64,000 nucleotides of DNA from Chitinophaga pinensis (lineage in GTDB: Bacteria; Pseudomonadota; Gammaproteobacteria; Burkholderiales; Burkholderiaceae_C): NCBI GenBank assembly GCA_943326015.2, contig CALPRQ020000012.1:1-64000 (forward strand). The letters run 5' to 3'. Under the pieces are notes generated by a model, which saw only the letters and a list, made by a program, of their open reading frames with translations, had not been told where the DNA came from and did no database searches. Below, piece by piece: positions 1 through 8,078 of the stretch (position 1 is its first letter; each line of letters begins with the position of its first letter). Made by a program: the position numbers and the translations under genes.

Positions 1-132
1 AGAGCAGGCCTTGGAATAAGAGAATGGGCTTGCAGCGTCTGCGCCACGGTCCACGATCGGGACGTCAACGCGGCGCGGAACATTCTCGCGGCCGGACATG
101 GCCGTCTCGCAGGAGGAATCTCCGTCCTTTAG
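1..132 (+). CDS. tnpB: TnpB (IS200/IS605 OrfB) C-terminal end, partial
   Basis: The window opens inside this reading frame, so only the last 43 codons are visible and the stop is TAG at 130-132. The peptide holds the second Cys-x2-Cys pair of the zinc ribbon (CSVC, codons at 31-42) followed by HDRDVNAARNIL, the last RuvC block of TnpB with its catalytic Asp. TnpB is the RNA-guided nuclease of IS605-type elements and a relative of Cas12. Whether the gene is intact cannot be judged because its start lies outside the window. The family call is firm because this C-terminal block is very characteristic. Confidence 0.85.
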   Translation, partial: RAGLGIREWACSVCATVHDRDVNAARNILAAGHGRLAGGISVL

Positions 133-150
133 GGCGGGGAGGATGTCAAA
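130..150 (+). mobile_element. Right end of the IS200/IS605-type element
   Basis: Directly after the tnpB stop comes AGGGCGGGGAGGATGTCAA. This stop-proximal G-rich sequence closing in GTCAA is typical of IS1341/IS605 right ends. In characterised elements the guide (omega) RNA covers the tnpB 3' end and this right end, and the bases just downstream (from about 150) serve as guide. The exact cleavage point is inferred. Confidence 0.55.
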
Positions 151-234
151 GAATGGATATGGCTTGCCGTCAGTCTGTTGTGTCGAGTTCGGGTTAAGCT
201 GACGCGCAACTGAATTCGCGAGACTCTCGATGCC

Positions 235-1716
235 ATGACCCAGGAAAACCGCACCCCCCAGTTCGACGGCCGCGCATTGATCGGCGGCCAGCGTGTCGCC
301 GCGCTGGACGGCCAGACCTTCGACTGCATCTCGCCGGTCGATGGCCGCGTGATTGCCCAGGTCGCGCGCTGCGGGGCGGCTGACATCGATGTCGCGGTGG
401 CGGCAGCGCGGGCTGCCTTCGAGAGCCGGCGCTGGGCGGCCCAGCCGCCGGCGCAGCGCAAGCGCGTGCTGATCAAGCTGGCCGAGCTGCTGCTGGCGCA
501 CCGCGACGAACTCGCGCTGACCGAATGCCTGGACATGGGCAAGCCGCTGCGTTTCGCGCGCAGCGTCGATGTCGCGGGCGCCGCCAATTGCATCCGCTGG
601 TATGGCGAGGCTATCGACAAGGTCTATGGCGAGATCGCGCCGACGCCGGCCGACTCGCTGGCGCTGATCACGCGTGAGCCGCTCGGCGTGGTCGGCGTCA
701 TCGTGCCCTGGAATTACCCGCTGCTGATGGCGGCCTGGAAGATCGCGCCGGCGCTGGCGGCCGGCAACTCGGTGGTGTTGAAACCGAGCGAGAAGTCGCC
801 GCTGACCGCCCTGCGGCTGGCCGAGCTCGCGCTGGAGGCCGGCATCCCGCCCGGCGTCTTCAGCGTGGTGCCGGGCCATGGCCCCGAGGCCGGCAGCCCG
901 CTCGCGCTGCACATGGATGTCGATGGCATCGCCTTCACCGGCTCGACCCGGGTCGGCAAGCAGATCCATGTCATGGCCGGCCAGAGCAACCTCAAGCGGG
1001 CCTGGACCGAGCTCGGCGGCAAGTCGCCCAACATCGTGTTCGCCGACTGCCCCGACCTCGACCGCGCGGTCGAGGCGGCCGTCAACAACGTCTTCTTCAA
1101 CCAGGGCGAGAGCTGCAACGCGCCCTCGCGCCTGTTCGTCGAGGACTCGATCAAGGACGCCTTGCTGGAAAAGGCGCTGGCCCTGGTGCCCAAGTACCAG
1201 CCGGGCGACCCGCTGGCCCCCGGCACCCTGATGGGCGCGGTGGTGGACCGCATCCAGCTCGATACCGTGCTGGGCCATATCGAATCCGGCCGCGAGCAGG
1301 GCGCACGCCTGCTGACTGGCGGCGCGGCGGTCGAGCCGGTGGCCGGCGGCTGCTATGTGCAGCCGACCATCTTCGACGGCGTCACGAACGACATGCGCAT
1401 CGCACGCGAGGAGATCTTCGGCCCGGTGCTGAGCGTGCTGTCCTTCAGCGACGCGGCCGAGGCCGTGCGCCAGGCCAATGACAGCCTCTATGGCCTGCAG
1501 GCGGCGGTCTGGACCCGCGACCTGAACAAGGCGCATGGCGTGGCGCGCGCGCTGCGCGCCGGCACCGTGCATGTCAACCAGTACAACGACGACGACATCA
1601 CCGTGCCGTTTGGCGGTTTCCGCCAGAGTGGCATCGGGCGCGACAAGTCGCTGCACGCCTTCGACAAGTACACCGAGCTCAAGACGACCTGGATCCGGAT
1701 CGACAGCCCGCTCTGA
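235..1716 (+). CDS. puuC: Aldehyde dehydrogenase, PuuC-like
   Basis: An NAD(P)-dependent aldehyde dehydrogenase of 493 residues. The catalytic cysteine is Cys294 (in NQGESCNAP) and the general base is Glu259 (in TELGGK); the WNYPL and FTGST cofactor motifs are present. From memory it resembles E. coli PuuC along its length, including IRWYGEAIDKVYGE and a C-terminal FGG..QSG.GRDKSLHA block. The likely substrate is therefore gamma-glutamyl-gamma-aminobutyraldehyde or a related aminoaldehyde from putrescine degradation. No other puu genes are visible, so the substrate is inferred. The ATG at 235 is the first in frame and lacks a strong Shine-Dalgarno sequence. Confidence 0.8.
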   Translation: MTQENRTPQFDGRALIGGQRVAALDGQTFDCISPVDGRVIAQVARCGAADIDVAVAAARAAFESRRWAAQPPAQRKRVLIKLAELLLAHRDELALTECLDMGKPLRFARSVDVAGAANCIRWYGEAIDKVYGEIAPTPADSLALITREPLGVVGVIVPWNYPLLMAAWKIAPALAAGNSVVLKPSEKSPLTALRLAELALEAGIPPGVFSVVPGHGPEAGSPLALHMDVDGIAFTGSTRVGKQIHVMAGQSNLKRAWTELGGKSPNIVFADCPDLDRAVEAAVNNVFFNQGESCNAPSRLFVEDSIKDALLEKALALVPKYQPGDPLAPGTLMGAVVDRIQLDTVLGHIESGREQGARLLTGGAAVEPVAGGCYVQPTIFDGVTNDMRIAREEIFGPVLSVLSFSDAAEAVRQANDSLYGLQAAVWTRDLNKAHGVARALRAGTVHVNQYNDDDITVPFGGFRQSGIGRDKSLHAFDKYTELKTTWIRIDSPL

Positions 1717-1723
1717 AGCCAGC

Positions 1724-3136
1724 ATGTCTCGCCACTCATCGGATAGCCTCGATCCGGGCAGCGGACTGCACCAGCGGCGCGTGCGCCGCATGCTGCAGGT
1801 CTCCAGCTTGATGACCCTGCTGATGTCGCTGGGCTGGGGCCTGTTCTTCGCCTGGCGCGGCGACTGGCCGATCGTCGCGTCCGACGCCTTCCTGTGCCTG
1901 CTCGCCATCCACGGCGGTCGTCTGGCCCAGCAGGGACAACTGCAGCGTGCCGCACGGACCCTGTTGCCGGGCCTGCTGCTGGTGGTGCTGGGCCATGCGC
2001 TCTGCCTCGACTTGCCGACCGCAGCCGCGCCGCGCACCACCCACCTCTACCTGCTGCCGATGGCGATCTTCTCGATCGTCGTCTTTCGTCATGACGATCC
2101 GCGCCTGCGCCAGGGCCTGCCCTTGCTGTTCCTGACGCTGTTCGTGCTGCTGAGTGCGACCCAGTTCGGCCTGTCCAGTGCCTATGTGCTGCCCGACAGC
2201 CTGCGTGTACCCGGATCGTGGATCACCTCGATCACGGCGATCGGCACCCTGCTGATCCTGCTGCATCTGCTGCAGTCCGATCTCTCCGAGACTTCGACCC
2301 AGGAAGTCGAGTTGCGCGATGGCATCACGCTCGGCCAGTTCGAGCTGTTCTACCAGCCCCAGCATGACGGCAAGGGCCGGCTGATCGGTGCCGAGGCGCT
2401 GGTGCGCTGGCGCCACCCGGAGCGTGGCTGGGTCGCGCCAGGCGAGTTCATCCCGCTGGCCGAGCGCACCGGCCTGATCCTGCCGTTGGGCCAGATCGTG
2501 CTCGAACAGGCCTGCCACCAGCTGGTGCAATGGTCGCGCGATCCCGGCAAGGCGGGCTGGTCGCTGGCGGTCAACGTCAGTGCGCTGCAGATGCAGCAGG
2601 CCGGTTTCGTCGCCAGCGTGCTCGGCCTGGTCGAGTACCACGGCGTGGCACCAGGTCGGCTCAAGCTCGAGCTGACCGAGGGCGTGCTGCTGCAGGAGTT
2701 CGACCAGGTCAGCGCCAAGATGCACCAGCTGCGCTCAGCCGGTATCGCTTTTGCGCTGGACGATTTCGGTACCGGCTATTCCTCGCTGCAGTACCTCAGG
2801 CGGCTGCCGCTCGAGCAGATCAAGATCGACCAGAGCTTCGTCGCCGACCTCGGCCGCCAGGACTGTGACAGCGCGATCGTCGGCACCGTGCTCGTGCTCG
2901 GCCGCAGCCTGGGCCTGCAGGTGATCGCCGAGGGCGTCGAGAACGCCGAGCAGTGGCAGTTGCTGTCAGGCCTGGGTTGCCGGCTGTTCCAGGGCTACTG
3001 GTTCTCGGCCCCGCTGGAACTCGCCGCCTTCGAGGCCTATGCCGAGGCCGGCCGTCTCCCGTCCGATTGGGCACAGCCGGCGCCGGAGGCTCACGAGCAG
3101 CAACAGCCGGCGTTCGCTCAGGTCAGCGCGGGGTAG
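1724..3136 (+). CDS. Membrane-anchored EAL-domain c-di-GMP phosphodiesterase
   Basis: 470 residues from the ATG at 1724, seven bases after the dehydrogenase stop. The frame stays open upstream, but that part is antisense noise. The N-terminal ~190 residues contain about five hydrophobic segments, which place the protein in the inner membrane. The C-terminal ~250 residues form an EAL domain with the signature EALVRW, NVS, ELTEG, DDFGTGYSSL, KIDQSF and EGVEN motifs, so it should be able to hydrolyse c-di-GMP. There is no GGDEF domain. The membrane part may be the sensor; its signal is unknown. The 3' end overlaps the convergent nemA-like gene by 19 bp. Confidence 0.85.
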   Translation: MSRHSSDSLDPGSGLHQRRVRRMLQVSSLMTLLMSLGWGLFFAWRGDWPIVASDAFLCLLAIHGGRLAQQGQLQRAARTLLPGLLLVVLGHALCLDLPTAAAPRTTHLYLLPMAIFSIVVFRHDDPRLRQGLPLLFLTLFVLLSATQFGLSSAYVLPDSLRVPGSWITSITAIGTLLILLHLLQSDLSETSTQEVELRDGITLGQFELFYQPQHDGKGRLIGAEALVRWRHPERGWVAPGEFIPLAERTGLILPLGQIVLEQACHQLVQWSRDPGKAGWSLAVNVSALQMQQAGFVASVLGLVEYHGVAPGRLKLELTEGVLLQEFDQVSAKMHQLRSAGIAFALDDFGTGYSSLQYLRRLPLEQIKIDQSFVADLGRQDCDSAIVGTVLVLGRSLGLQVIAEGVENAEQWQLLSGLGCRLFQGYWFSAPLELAAFEAYAEAGRLPSDWAQPAPEAHEQQQPAFAQVSAG

Positions 3137-4248
3137 TCGGTGTAGCCCCTGGCTGCTTCGCCGCCGCCGTAGAAGGTGGCGCGGTCGGGTTCGTTGAACG
3201 GGCCGCCCTGGCGCAGGCGCGCGGTCAGGTCGGGGTTGGCGATGAAGGCCTTGCCAAAGGCGATCAGGTCGGCGCCCTCGGCCAGCGATTGCCGGGCCAG
3301 CGCCAGGTCGTAGCCGTTGTTGACCATCCAGGCACCGCGTCCGCCCGCGTTGCGATAGGCGGCGCGCAGCGCGGCGTAGTCGAACGGCTTGTGGTCGCGC
3401 GCGCCACCGGTCTGACCTTCGATCAGGTGCAGATAGGCCAGACCCAGGGGCGCGAGCTCGCGCAGCAGATGCTCGTGGATCGCCTGGGCCTGCGGGTCGC
3501 AGACCGCGCCATTGCCTTCCATCACCGGCGACAGGCGCAGGCCGACGCGGTCGGTGCCAATCGCGTCGCAGCAGGCACGCACCACCTCGATCACGATGCG
3601 GCAGCGGTTCGCGATCGAGCCGCCGTAGCCGTCGTCGCGCCGGTTCGATTCCTCGCGCAGGAACTGGTCCAGCAGGTAGCCGTTGGCGCCGTGGATCTCG
3701 ACCCCGTCGAAGCCGGCCGCGATCGCGTTGCGCGCGCCTTGGGCAAAGCTCTCGACCACGCCGGCGATTTCGTCGATGGATAGCGCGCGCGGCTCCGAGC
3801 AGTCGACGAAGCCGCCGCTGCGCTGGCCGTTCTCGTCCTTGATCAGGTAGCACTTGGCATTGGCACGCACGGCCGACGGTGCCACCGGGGCCTGGCCGTC
3901 CGGCTGCAGCTCCACATGCGAGATGCGGCCCACATGCCAGAGCTGGGCCACGATATGGCCGCCCTGGGCGTGCACGGCAGCAGTCACCGGCTTCCAGGCC
4001 TCGACCTGCTCGGGCCGGTGCAGGCCCGGGGTGTCGGAGTAGCCATGGCCTTCGGCGCAGACCGGCGTGCCTTCGCTGACGATCAGGCCGGCGCCGCTGA
4101 CCGGGTGGGCGCGCTGGCCGTAGTAGGTCGCCATGATGGCGGTCGGGATCTGGCCCGGCGCGCGGTTGCGCGTCAGCGGCGCCATCACGACGCGATTGGG
4201 CAGCTGCCAGGCGCCGACCTGGACGGGATCGAAAAGGGTGTTGCTCAT
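3118..4248 (-). CDS. nemA: Old Yellow Enzyme-family alkene reductase
   Basis: 376 residues starting MSNTLFDPVQVG. It is an FMN-dependent NAD(P)H oxidoreductase of the NemA/OYE family, which reduces activated alkenes, N-ethylmaleimide and nitro compounds. Visible hallmarks are the N-terminal NRVVMAPLTR block, the EIHGANGYL.DQFL stretch that contacts the flavin and substrate, and the FGKAFIANPDL phosphate-binding region. The length is normal for the family. I chose the ATG at 4248 because the family begins there; the open frame continues upstream to about 4503 without similarity. It stands alone, convergent with the EAL gene. Confidence 0.88.
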   Translation of the reverse strand: MSNTLFDPVQVGAWQLPNRVVMAPLTRNRAPGQIPTAIMATYYGQRAHPVSGAGLIVSEGTPVCAEGHGYSDTPGLHRPEQVEAWKPVTAAVHAQGGHIVAQLWHVGRISHVELQPDGQAPVAPSAVRANAKCYLIKDENGQRSGGFVDCSEPRALSIDEIAGVVESFAQGARNAIAAGFDGVEIHGANGYLLDQFLREESNRRDDGYGGSIANRCRIVIEVVRACCDAIGTDRVGLRLSPVMEGNGAVCDPQAQAIHEHLLRELAPLGLAYLHLIEGQTGGARDHKPFDYAALRAAYRNAGGRGAWMVNNGYDLALARQSLAEGADLIAFGKAFIANPDLTARLRQGGPFNEPDRATFYGGGEAARGYTDYPALT

Positions 4249-4385
4249 GTCGCTGTGTCTGATGAGAAGGAGCTGACTAGTTTGGGCCTGAGCCGCCGGC
4301 TTCAAGTGCCAGCCCTGGGTCTTACCCGTGGCGCCGGCGAGCTCATTCGGGATAATGGCGGCTTTGCCACCGTTTCCTCGCCGCC

Positions 4386-5267
4386 TTGACTGCGTCCGCC
4401 CATTCCTTCTCCGATACTGCCCTGTGCTGGCTGGCCAGGCTGCCGCTGCCGGTGTTCCGCGCGGCCGGGGCGGTGTTCGGGCTGTCCCTGTGGGCCTTCG
4501 CACGCCGGCGGCGCCATGTCGTCGAGCGCAACCTGGAGCTCTGCTTTCCCGAGGCCGGCGCTGCGCAACGCGCGCGCTGGACGCGCGAGACCTTTGTCAG
4601 CTTCGGCCAGACCTTCGTCGACCGGGTCTGGCTCTGGCATGGCGACCCACGGCTGGTCGAGCGCCGGGTCGCGCTGACCGGCCGCGTCGATCTGCTGCAG
4701 CGCCAGGAGGCGGTGCTGTGCTTCGTGCCGCATTTCTACGGCATGGACGCCGGCTGGACCCGCCTGACCCAGGCGATAGACCGCAACTGGTGGACCTTTT
4801 ATTCACCCCAGAGCAGCCCGGCCATCGACCACTGGGTGCGCGAGGGCCGGCAGCGCTATGCCGCGCCCAGGCTGGTGTCGCGCCAGGAGGGTGTGCGCCC
4901 GCTGCTCAAGGGCCTGCGCGACGGCGCGGCGATCTGCCTGCTGCCCGACATGGACCTCGGCGCGCGTGACTCGGTGTTCGTCAAGTTCTTCGGCCAGGAC
5001 GCCGCCACCGTGACCTCGCTGCCGCGGCTGGCCAAGGCCGCCGGCGTGCCGATCCTGCCCTGGGTCTGCCGCATCGTGCCGGGCGGCTACCGGGTCGAGG
5101 TCATGGCGGCCTGGGACGGCTATCCGAGCGGCGATGACCTGGCCGACGCGCGCTTCATGAACCAGCAGCTCGAGTCCTACATCCGCACCATGCCGGGCCA
5201 GTACCACTGGCTGCATCGGCGCTTCAAGACCCGGCCCGAAGGCCAGGACAAGCTCTATCGGCGCTGA
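4386..5267 (+). CDS. LpxL/LpxM-type lysophospholipid acyltransferase
   Basis: 293 residues beginning at TTG 4386. It belongs to the lipid A late acyltransferase family, inner-membrane enzymes that add secondary acyl chains to lipid A. The HX4D catalytic motif is HFYGMD (His116-Asp121), followed by family blocks such as LLPDMDLG and the downstream FFGQ.A region. The ATP-independent fold and the length near 300 fit LpxL/HtrB. Which acyl position it serves cannot be read from sequence. The start is the least certain part because no ATG precedes the conserved region. Confidence 0.82.
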   Translation: MTASAHSFSDTALCWLARLPLPVFRAAGAVFGLSLWAFARRRRHVVERNLELCFPEAGAAQRARWTRETFVSFGQTFVDRVWLWHGDPRLVERRVALTGRVDLLQRQEAVLCFVPHFYGMDAGWTRLTQAIDRNWWTFYSPQSSPAIDHWVREGRQRYAAPRLVSRQEGVRPLLKGLRDGAAICLLPDMDLGARDSVFVKFFGQDAATVTSLPRLAKAAGVPILPWVCRIVPGGYRVEVMAAWDGYPSGDDLADARFMNQQLESYIRTMPGQYHWLHRRFKTRPEGQDKLYRR

Positions 5268-5331
5268 CTGGCATCCGGACCGTCGGGCTGACCCATGCCG
5301 GTTTTCCGGCCGGGTTTTCAGGGGGTTTTGA

Positions 5332-5346
5332 TTCGAAATTTTCGAA
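5332..5346. promoter_or_regulatory. Perfect 7-1-7 inverted repeat upstream of the b561 gene
   Basis: The sequence TTCGAAATTTTCGAA is a perfect palindrome with a single central base, about 57 bp before the cytochrome b561 start codon. It lies in a 136-bp intergenic gap and looks like a dimeric repressor operator. The cognate regulator is unknown. Confidence 0.35.
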
Positions 5347-5403
5347 CGAAGGCTTCAAGCCGCTTGCGTGCAAGACACGGGAGGCTTTTCTACACTTGAG
5401 GCC

Positions 5404-5967
5404 ATGTCGAGCCATCACTCCTCCGAATCCCGCTACCACGGCGTTGCCATCCTGTTGCACTGGGTGCTCGGCGCCGCGCTGATCGCCGTCTTCGCACTCG
5501 GCGTCTACATGGCCGATCTGCCGTTCTCGCCGCAGCGGCTCAAGCTCTACAGCTGGCACAAGTGGGCCGGCATGGTGATCCTGATCCTGTCCGTGCTGCG
5601 CCTGCTCTGGCGCCTGACGCACCGTCCGCCGGCGCTGCCGGTCGAGATCGAGCAGGCCATGCCGCGCTGGCAGGCCGTCGCCCACCACGCCACCCACCAC
5701 GGGCTCTACCTGCTGTTCTTCGCCGTGCCGCTGATCGGCTGGGCCTACAGCTCGGCGGCCGGCTTCCCCGTTGTGCTGTTCGGCCTGCTGCCGCTGCCGG
5801 ATTTCGTTCCGGTCGACAAGGCGCTGGCCGAGCTGATCAAGCCCTGGCACGAGATCTCGGCCTTCGCGATGGCGGCGCTGGTGCTGCTGCATGTGGCCGG
5901 GGCGCTCAAGCATGCGCTGATCGACCGCGACGGCCTGCTGCAGCGCATGAGCCCGTTTGGCAAATAA
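5404..5967 (+). CDS. Cytochrome b561 (CybB family)
   Basis: 187 residues from ATG 5404, with the characteristic YHGVAILLHW opening. Four membrane helices carry the haem-ligating histidines, visible in HGVAILLHW, SWHKWAG, the HHATHHGLYLLF helix and the last helix (LLHVAGALKH). These proteins pass electrons between quinol and periplasmic or membrane acceptors. Two YceI genes follow within 40 and 45 bp, and in proteobacteria b561 and YceI often sit together, so the three probably form an operon. The frame is open back to GTG 5368, but the homology begins at the ATG. Confidence 0.85.
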   Translation: MSSHHSSESRYHGVAILLHWVLGAALIAVFALGVYMADLPFSPQRLKLYSWHKWAGMVILILSVLRLLWRLTHRPPALPVEIEQAMPRWQAVAHHATHHGLYLLFFAVPLIGWAYSSAAGFPVVLFGLLPLPDFVPVDKALAELIKPWHEISAFAMAALVLLHVAGALKHALIDRDGLLQRMSPFGK

Positions 5968-5998
5968 AGTCCCGACCTTCATCCCGAATCTTCAGGAG

Positions 5999-6014
5999 CG
6001 TTTCACGTGAAACA
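5999..6014. other. parS site 1 (15 of 16)
   Basis: CGTTTCACGTGAAACA differs from the bacterial parS consensus TGTTTCACGTGAAACA only at the first base. It straddles the GTG start codon of the first yceI gene (6007). Confidence 0.75.
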
Positions 6015-6573
6015 CCGAATCCTTACCGCCGTCCTCGGCCTGGCCGCTGCCACCGTCCTCGTCCCGGCCCATGCAGAGCAGAAGCTGGTGCCGGCGCAAA
6101 GCGAGATCACCTTCGTCAGCAAGCAGATGGGCGTGCCGGTCGAAGGCCGTTTCCGCCAGTTCGACGGCCAGATCGCCTTCGAGCCGGCCAAGCCGGCTGC
6201 CACCAAGATCGCCTTCAGCGTCGATCTGGCCAGCGTCTCGATCAGCAAGGAAGCCGACGCCGAGCTGCCCAAGCCGGTCTGGTTCAACAGCGCCAAGTTC
6301 CCGAAGGCGACCTTCCAGTCCGGTGCCGTCAAGGCACTGGGCGGCGGCAAGTTCGAGATCGTCGGCAAGCTCGCGATCAAGGGCGTCAGCAGCGACGTCG
6401 TCGTGCCCGTGACGCTGACCCAGTCGGGCGCCACCACCACCGCCACTGGCACCTTCCCGATCAAGCGCCTGGCGTTCAAGATCGGCGAGAACGAATGGGC
6501 CGATACCTCGATGGTTGCCGACGAGGTGCAGGTCAAGTTCAAGCTCGCCCTGACCGGCGTGGCCAAGCTGTAA
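6007..6573 (+). CDS. YceI-family periplasmic protein, copy 1
   Basis: 188 residues starting at GTG 6007, which sits in the middle of a parS palindrome; GGAG at 5995-5998 supplies the ribosome binding site. A signal peptide (to about residue 22, AHA|E) precedes a lipocalin-like YceI domain with the usual FxSKQMGVPVEGRF and AKFPKATFQSG blocks. YceI proteins bind isoprenoid quinone-like lipids in the periplasm, and in several bacteria they occur next to cytochrome b561, as here. The protein is much diverged from copy 2 just downstream. Confidence 0.85.
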   Translation: MKHRILTAVLGLAAATVLVPAHAEQKLVPAQSEITFVSKQMGVPVEGRFRQFDGQIAFEPAKPAATKIAFSVDLASVSISKEADAELPKPVWFNSAKFPKATFQSGAVKALGGGKFEIVGKLAIKGVSSDVVVPVTLTQSGATTTATGTFPIKRLAFKIGENEWADTSMVADEVQVKFKLALTGVAKL

Positions 6574-6616
6574 GCCTTTCTTCCCCTTTCACTTTTCCTC
6601 TTACTGGAGCTTCATC

Positions 6617-7183
6617 ATGCGCAAATCCCTGACCCTGATCGCCGCTGCCTTGCTGTCCGCCGGCGCTGCCCAGGCCGCTGACTACAGCGTTGACCCGACC
6701 CACACCTTCGCGACCTTCGAGATCAGCCACTTTGGCGCCTCGGTCAACCGCGCCCGCTTCGACAAGAAGGAAGGCACTGTGCAGTTCGACCGCGCTGCCA
6801 AGACCGGCAAGGTCGACATCAGCCTGGACATGACTTCGGTCAACTCGGGCACCGCCGCCTTCGACAAGCACCTGCAGAGCGCCGACATCTTCAACGTCGC
6901 CCAGTTCCCGAAGGCACGCTTCGTGTCCGACAAGTTCGTCTTCGACGGCGACAAGGTGACCGAAGTCCAGGGCCAGCTGACGCTGCTCGGCAAGACCCAG
7001 CCGGTGAATTTCAAGGCCAACCAGTTCAATTGCTACCAGAGCCCGATGCTCAAGCGCGAAGTCTGCGGCGGCGACTTCGAAGCCACCATCGACCGCGCCG
7101 CCTTCGGCGTCAACTATGGCATCGACTGGGGCTTTCCGAAGAACGTCCGCATCGTGCTGCAGGTCGAAGCCGTCAAGCAGTAA
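6617..7183 (+). CDS. yceI: YceI-family periplasmic protein, copy 2
   Basis: 188 residues with a signal peptide cleaved near AQA|ADYS. This copy is closer to canonical YceI: it has YSVDPTHTFATFEISHFG, AFDKHLQSADIFNV and a C-terminal FGVNYGIDWGF block, plus a Cys pair (NCYQ...EVCGG) that copy 1 lacks. The start ATG follows CTGGAGC. It is the last gene of the b561-yceI-yceI group and is followed by a clear terminator. Confidence 0.88.
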   Translation: MRKSLTLIAAALLSAGAAQAADYSVDPTHTFATFEISHFGASVNRARFDKKEGTVQFDRAAKTGKVDISLDMTSVNSGTAAFDKHLQSADIFNVAQFPKARFVSDKFVFDGDKVTEVQGQLTLLGKTQPVNFKANQFNCYQSPMLKREVCGGDFEATIDRAAFGVNYGIDWGFPKNVRIVLQVEAVKQ

Positions 7184-7204
7184 GCCTGCCCAGCACCCCG
7201 AACA

Positions 7205-7236
7205 ACCCGCCCGGCCTGTCGCCCGGCGGGTTTTTT
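7205..7236 (+). terminator. Rho-independent terminator after the yceI pair
   Basis: A 7-bp stem (ACCCGCC paired with GGCGGGT) is followed directly by a run of T residues, 20 bp after the second yceI stop. Confidence 0.8.
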
Positions 7237-7338
7237 GCTGCCTGCGCGAAAGTGGCAGCCACAGCCTTGTCAGCGTCATCGCTCTGGGCGAGACTGTGAT
7301 CAGGTGCACAATTCACAAACCAGCTCAGGAGGGAAGAC

Positions 7339-8031
7339 ATGACGACAGAACACCAGCATTCCGCCGCCCAACTGGAGGCCGATGTCAAGCGCGCGGTCGA
7401 GCAGGGACTCGACCTGCAGGAGCGCGTGCGCCAGCTGACGCTGCAGCAGATCAGTTCGGGCCCGTTCGATCTGGCCGCGCTGCGCGAGCTGAGCCAGGCC
7501 GTGCTCAATGGCGCGCTGGCCGGTGCGCAGCCGCTGCTGCAGCCGGCGCTGGCGCAGACCAGCCAGGCCAAGGAGCAGCTGCAGCAGGTCGTCGCGGGGC
7601 TGGACGCCGCGCTGGCGCAGCTGGCGCAGACCGCCAGCCTCGCGCTGCAGGAAGCGGCTGGCAAGGCGCAGGCTTTCTCGGCCACCGACCTCAAGAGTGC
7701 CCGCGCCGATTTCGCGCAGCTCGAGCAGATGTTCCTCGACACGCTGCAGTCCACCGCCAGCCGCACCCGCGACGCGGCTGGCGTGATCCTGTCCGAGCTG
7801 GCTGCGCATTCCCGCCTGAAGGGCTCGGCCGTGGGTGCCCAGCTGCAGCAAGGCTGGCTGACGACGGTGCAGCAGTTCGGCGAGGTCGGCAAGGTCCAAC
7901 TCGACGCCGGGCTCAAGCTCGCGCACGCCGGCGGCGACCTGCTGCGCCAGATCGCCGCCGGCGTGCTCGGCGGCCTGGCCGAGCAGGTCAAGCCTGCGTC
8001 CAAGGCCGATCAGGCCGGCAAGCAGGCCTGA
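7339..8031 (+). CDS. Phasin-like / DUF6781-type helical protein
   Basis: 230 residues, rich in Ala, Gln, Leu and Glu, with long amphipathic helices and no membrane segment. The N-terminal block (LEADVKRAVEQGLDLQERVRQLTLQQI) recalls a family from betaproteobacteria annotated DUF6781, and the overall make-up resembles granule-associated phasins. It may coat polyhydroxyalkanoate granules or the inner membrane, but this is inference from composition. A strong AGGAGGGA Shine-Dalgarno precedes ATG 7339, which suggests high expression. It is a single-gene unit between two terminators. Confidence 0.65.
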   Translation: MTTEHQHSAAQLEADVKRAVEQGLDLQERVRQLTLQQISSGPFDLAALRELSQAVLNGALAGAQPLLQPALAQTSQAKEQLQQVVAGLDAALAQLAQTASLALQEAAGKAQAFSATDLKSARADFAQLEQMFLDTLQSTASRTRDAAGVILSELAAHSRLKGSAVGAQLQQGWLTTVQQFGEVGKVQLDAGLKLAHAGGDLLRQIAAGVLGGLAEQVKPASKADQAGKQA

Positions 8032-8034
8032 ACG

Positions 8035-8075
8035 CCGCCTGCCGGGTCGCCGCGCGTGCGGCGCCGGGCGGTTTT
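8035..8075. terminator. Probable terminator between phasin-like gene and kup
   Basis: CCGCCTG pairs with CGGGCGG (one G-T pair) around a GC-rich loop and is followed by TTTT on the plus strand. It lies in the 47-bp gap between two convergent stops. Confidence 0.55.
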
Positions 8076-8078
8076 GCC

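Noticed and set aside
1535-1723. A longer EAL protein starting at 1535
   Set aside because: The extra 63 codons lie inside the aldehyde dehydrogenase gene in another frame and are composed of noise-like Arg/Ser/Ala; the ATG at 1724 starts the conserved sequence.
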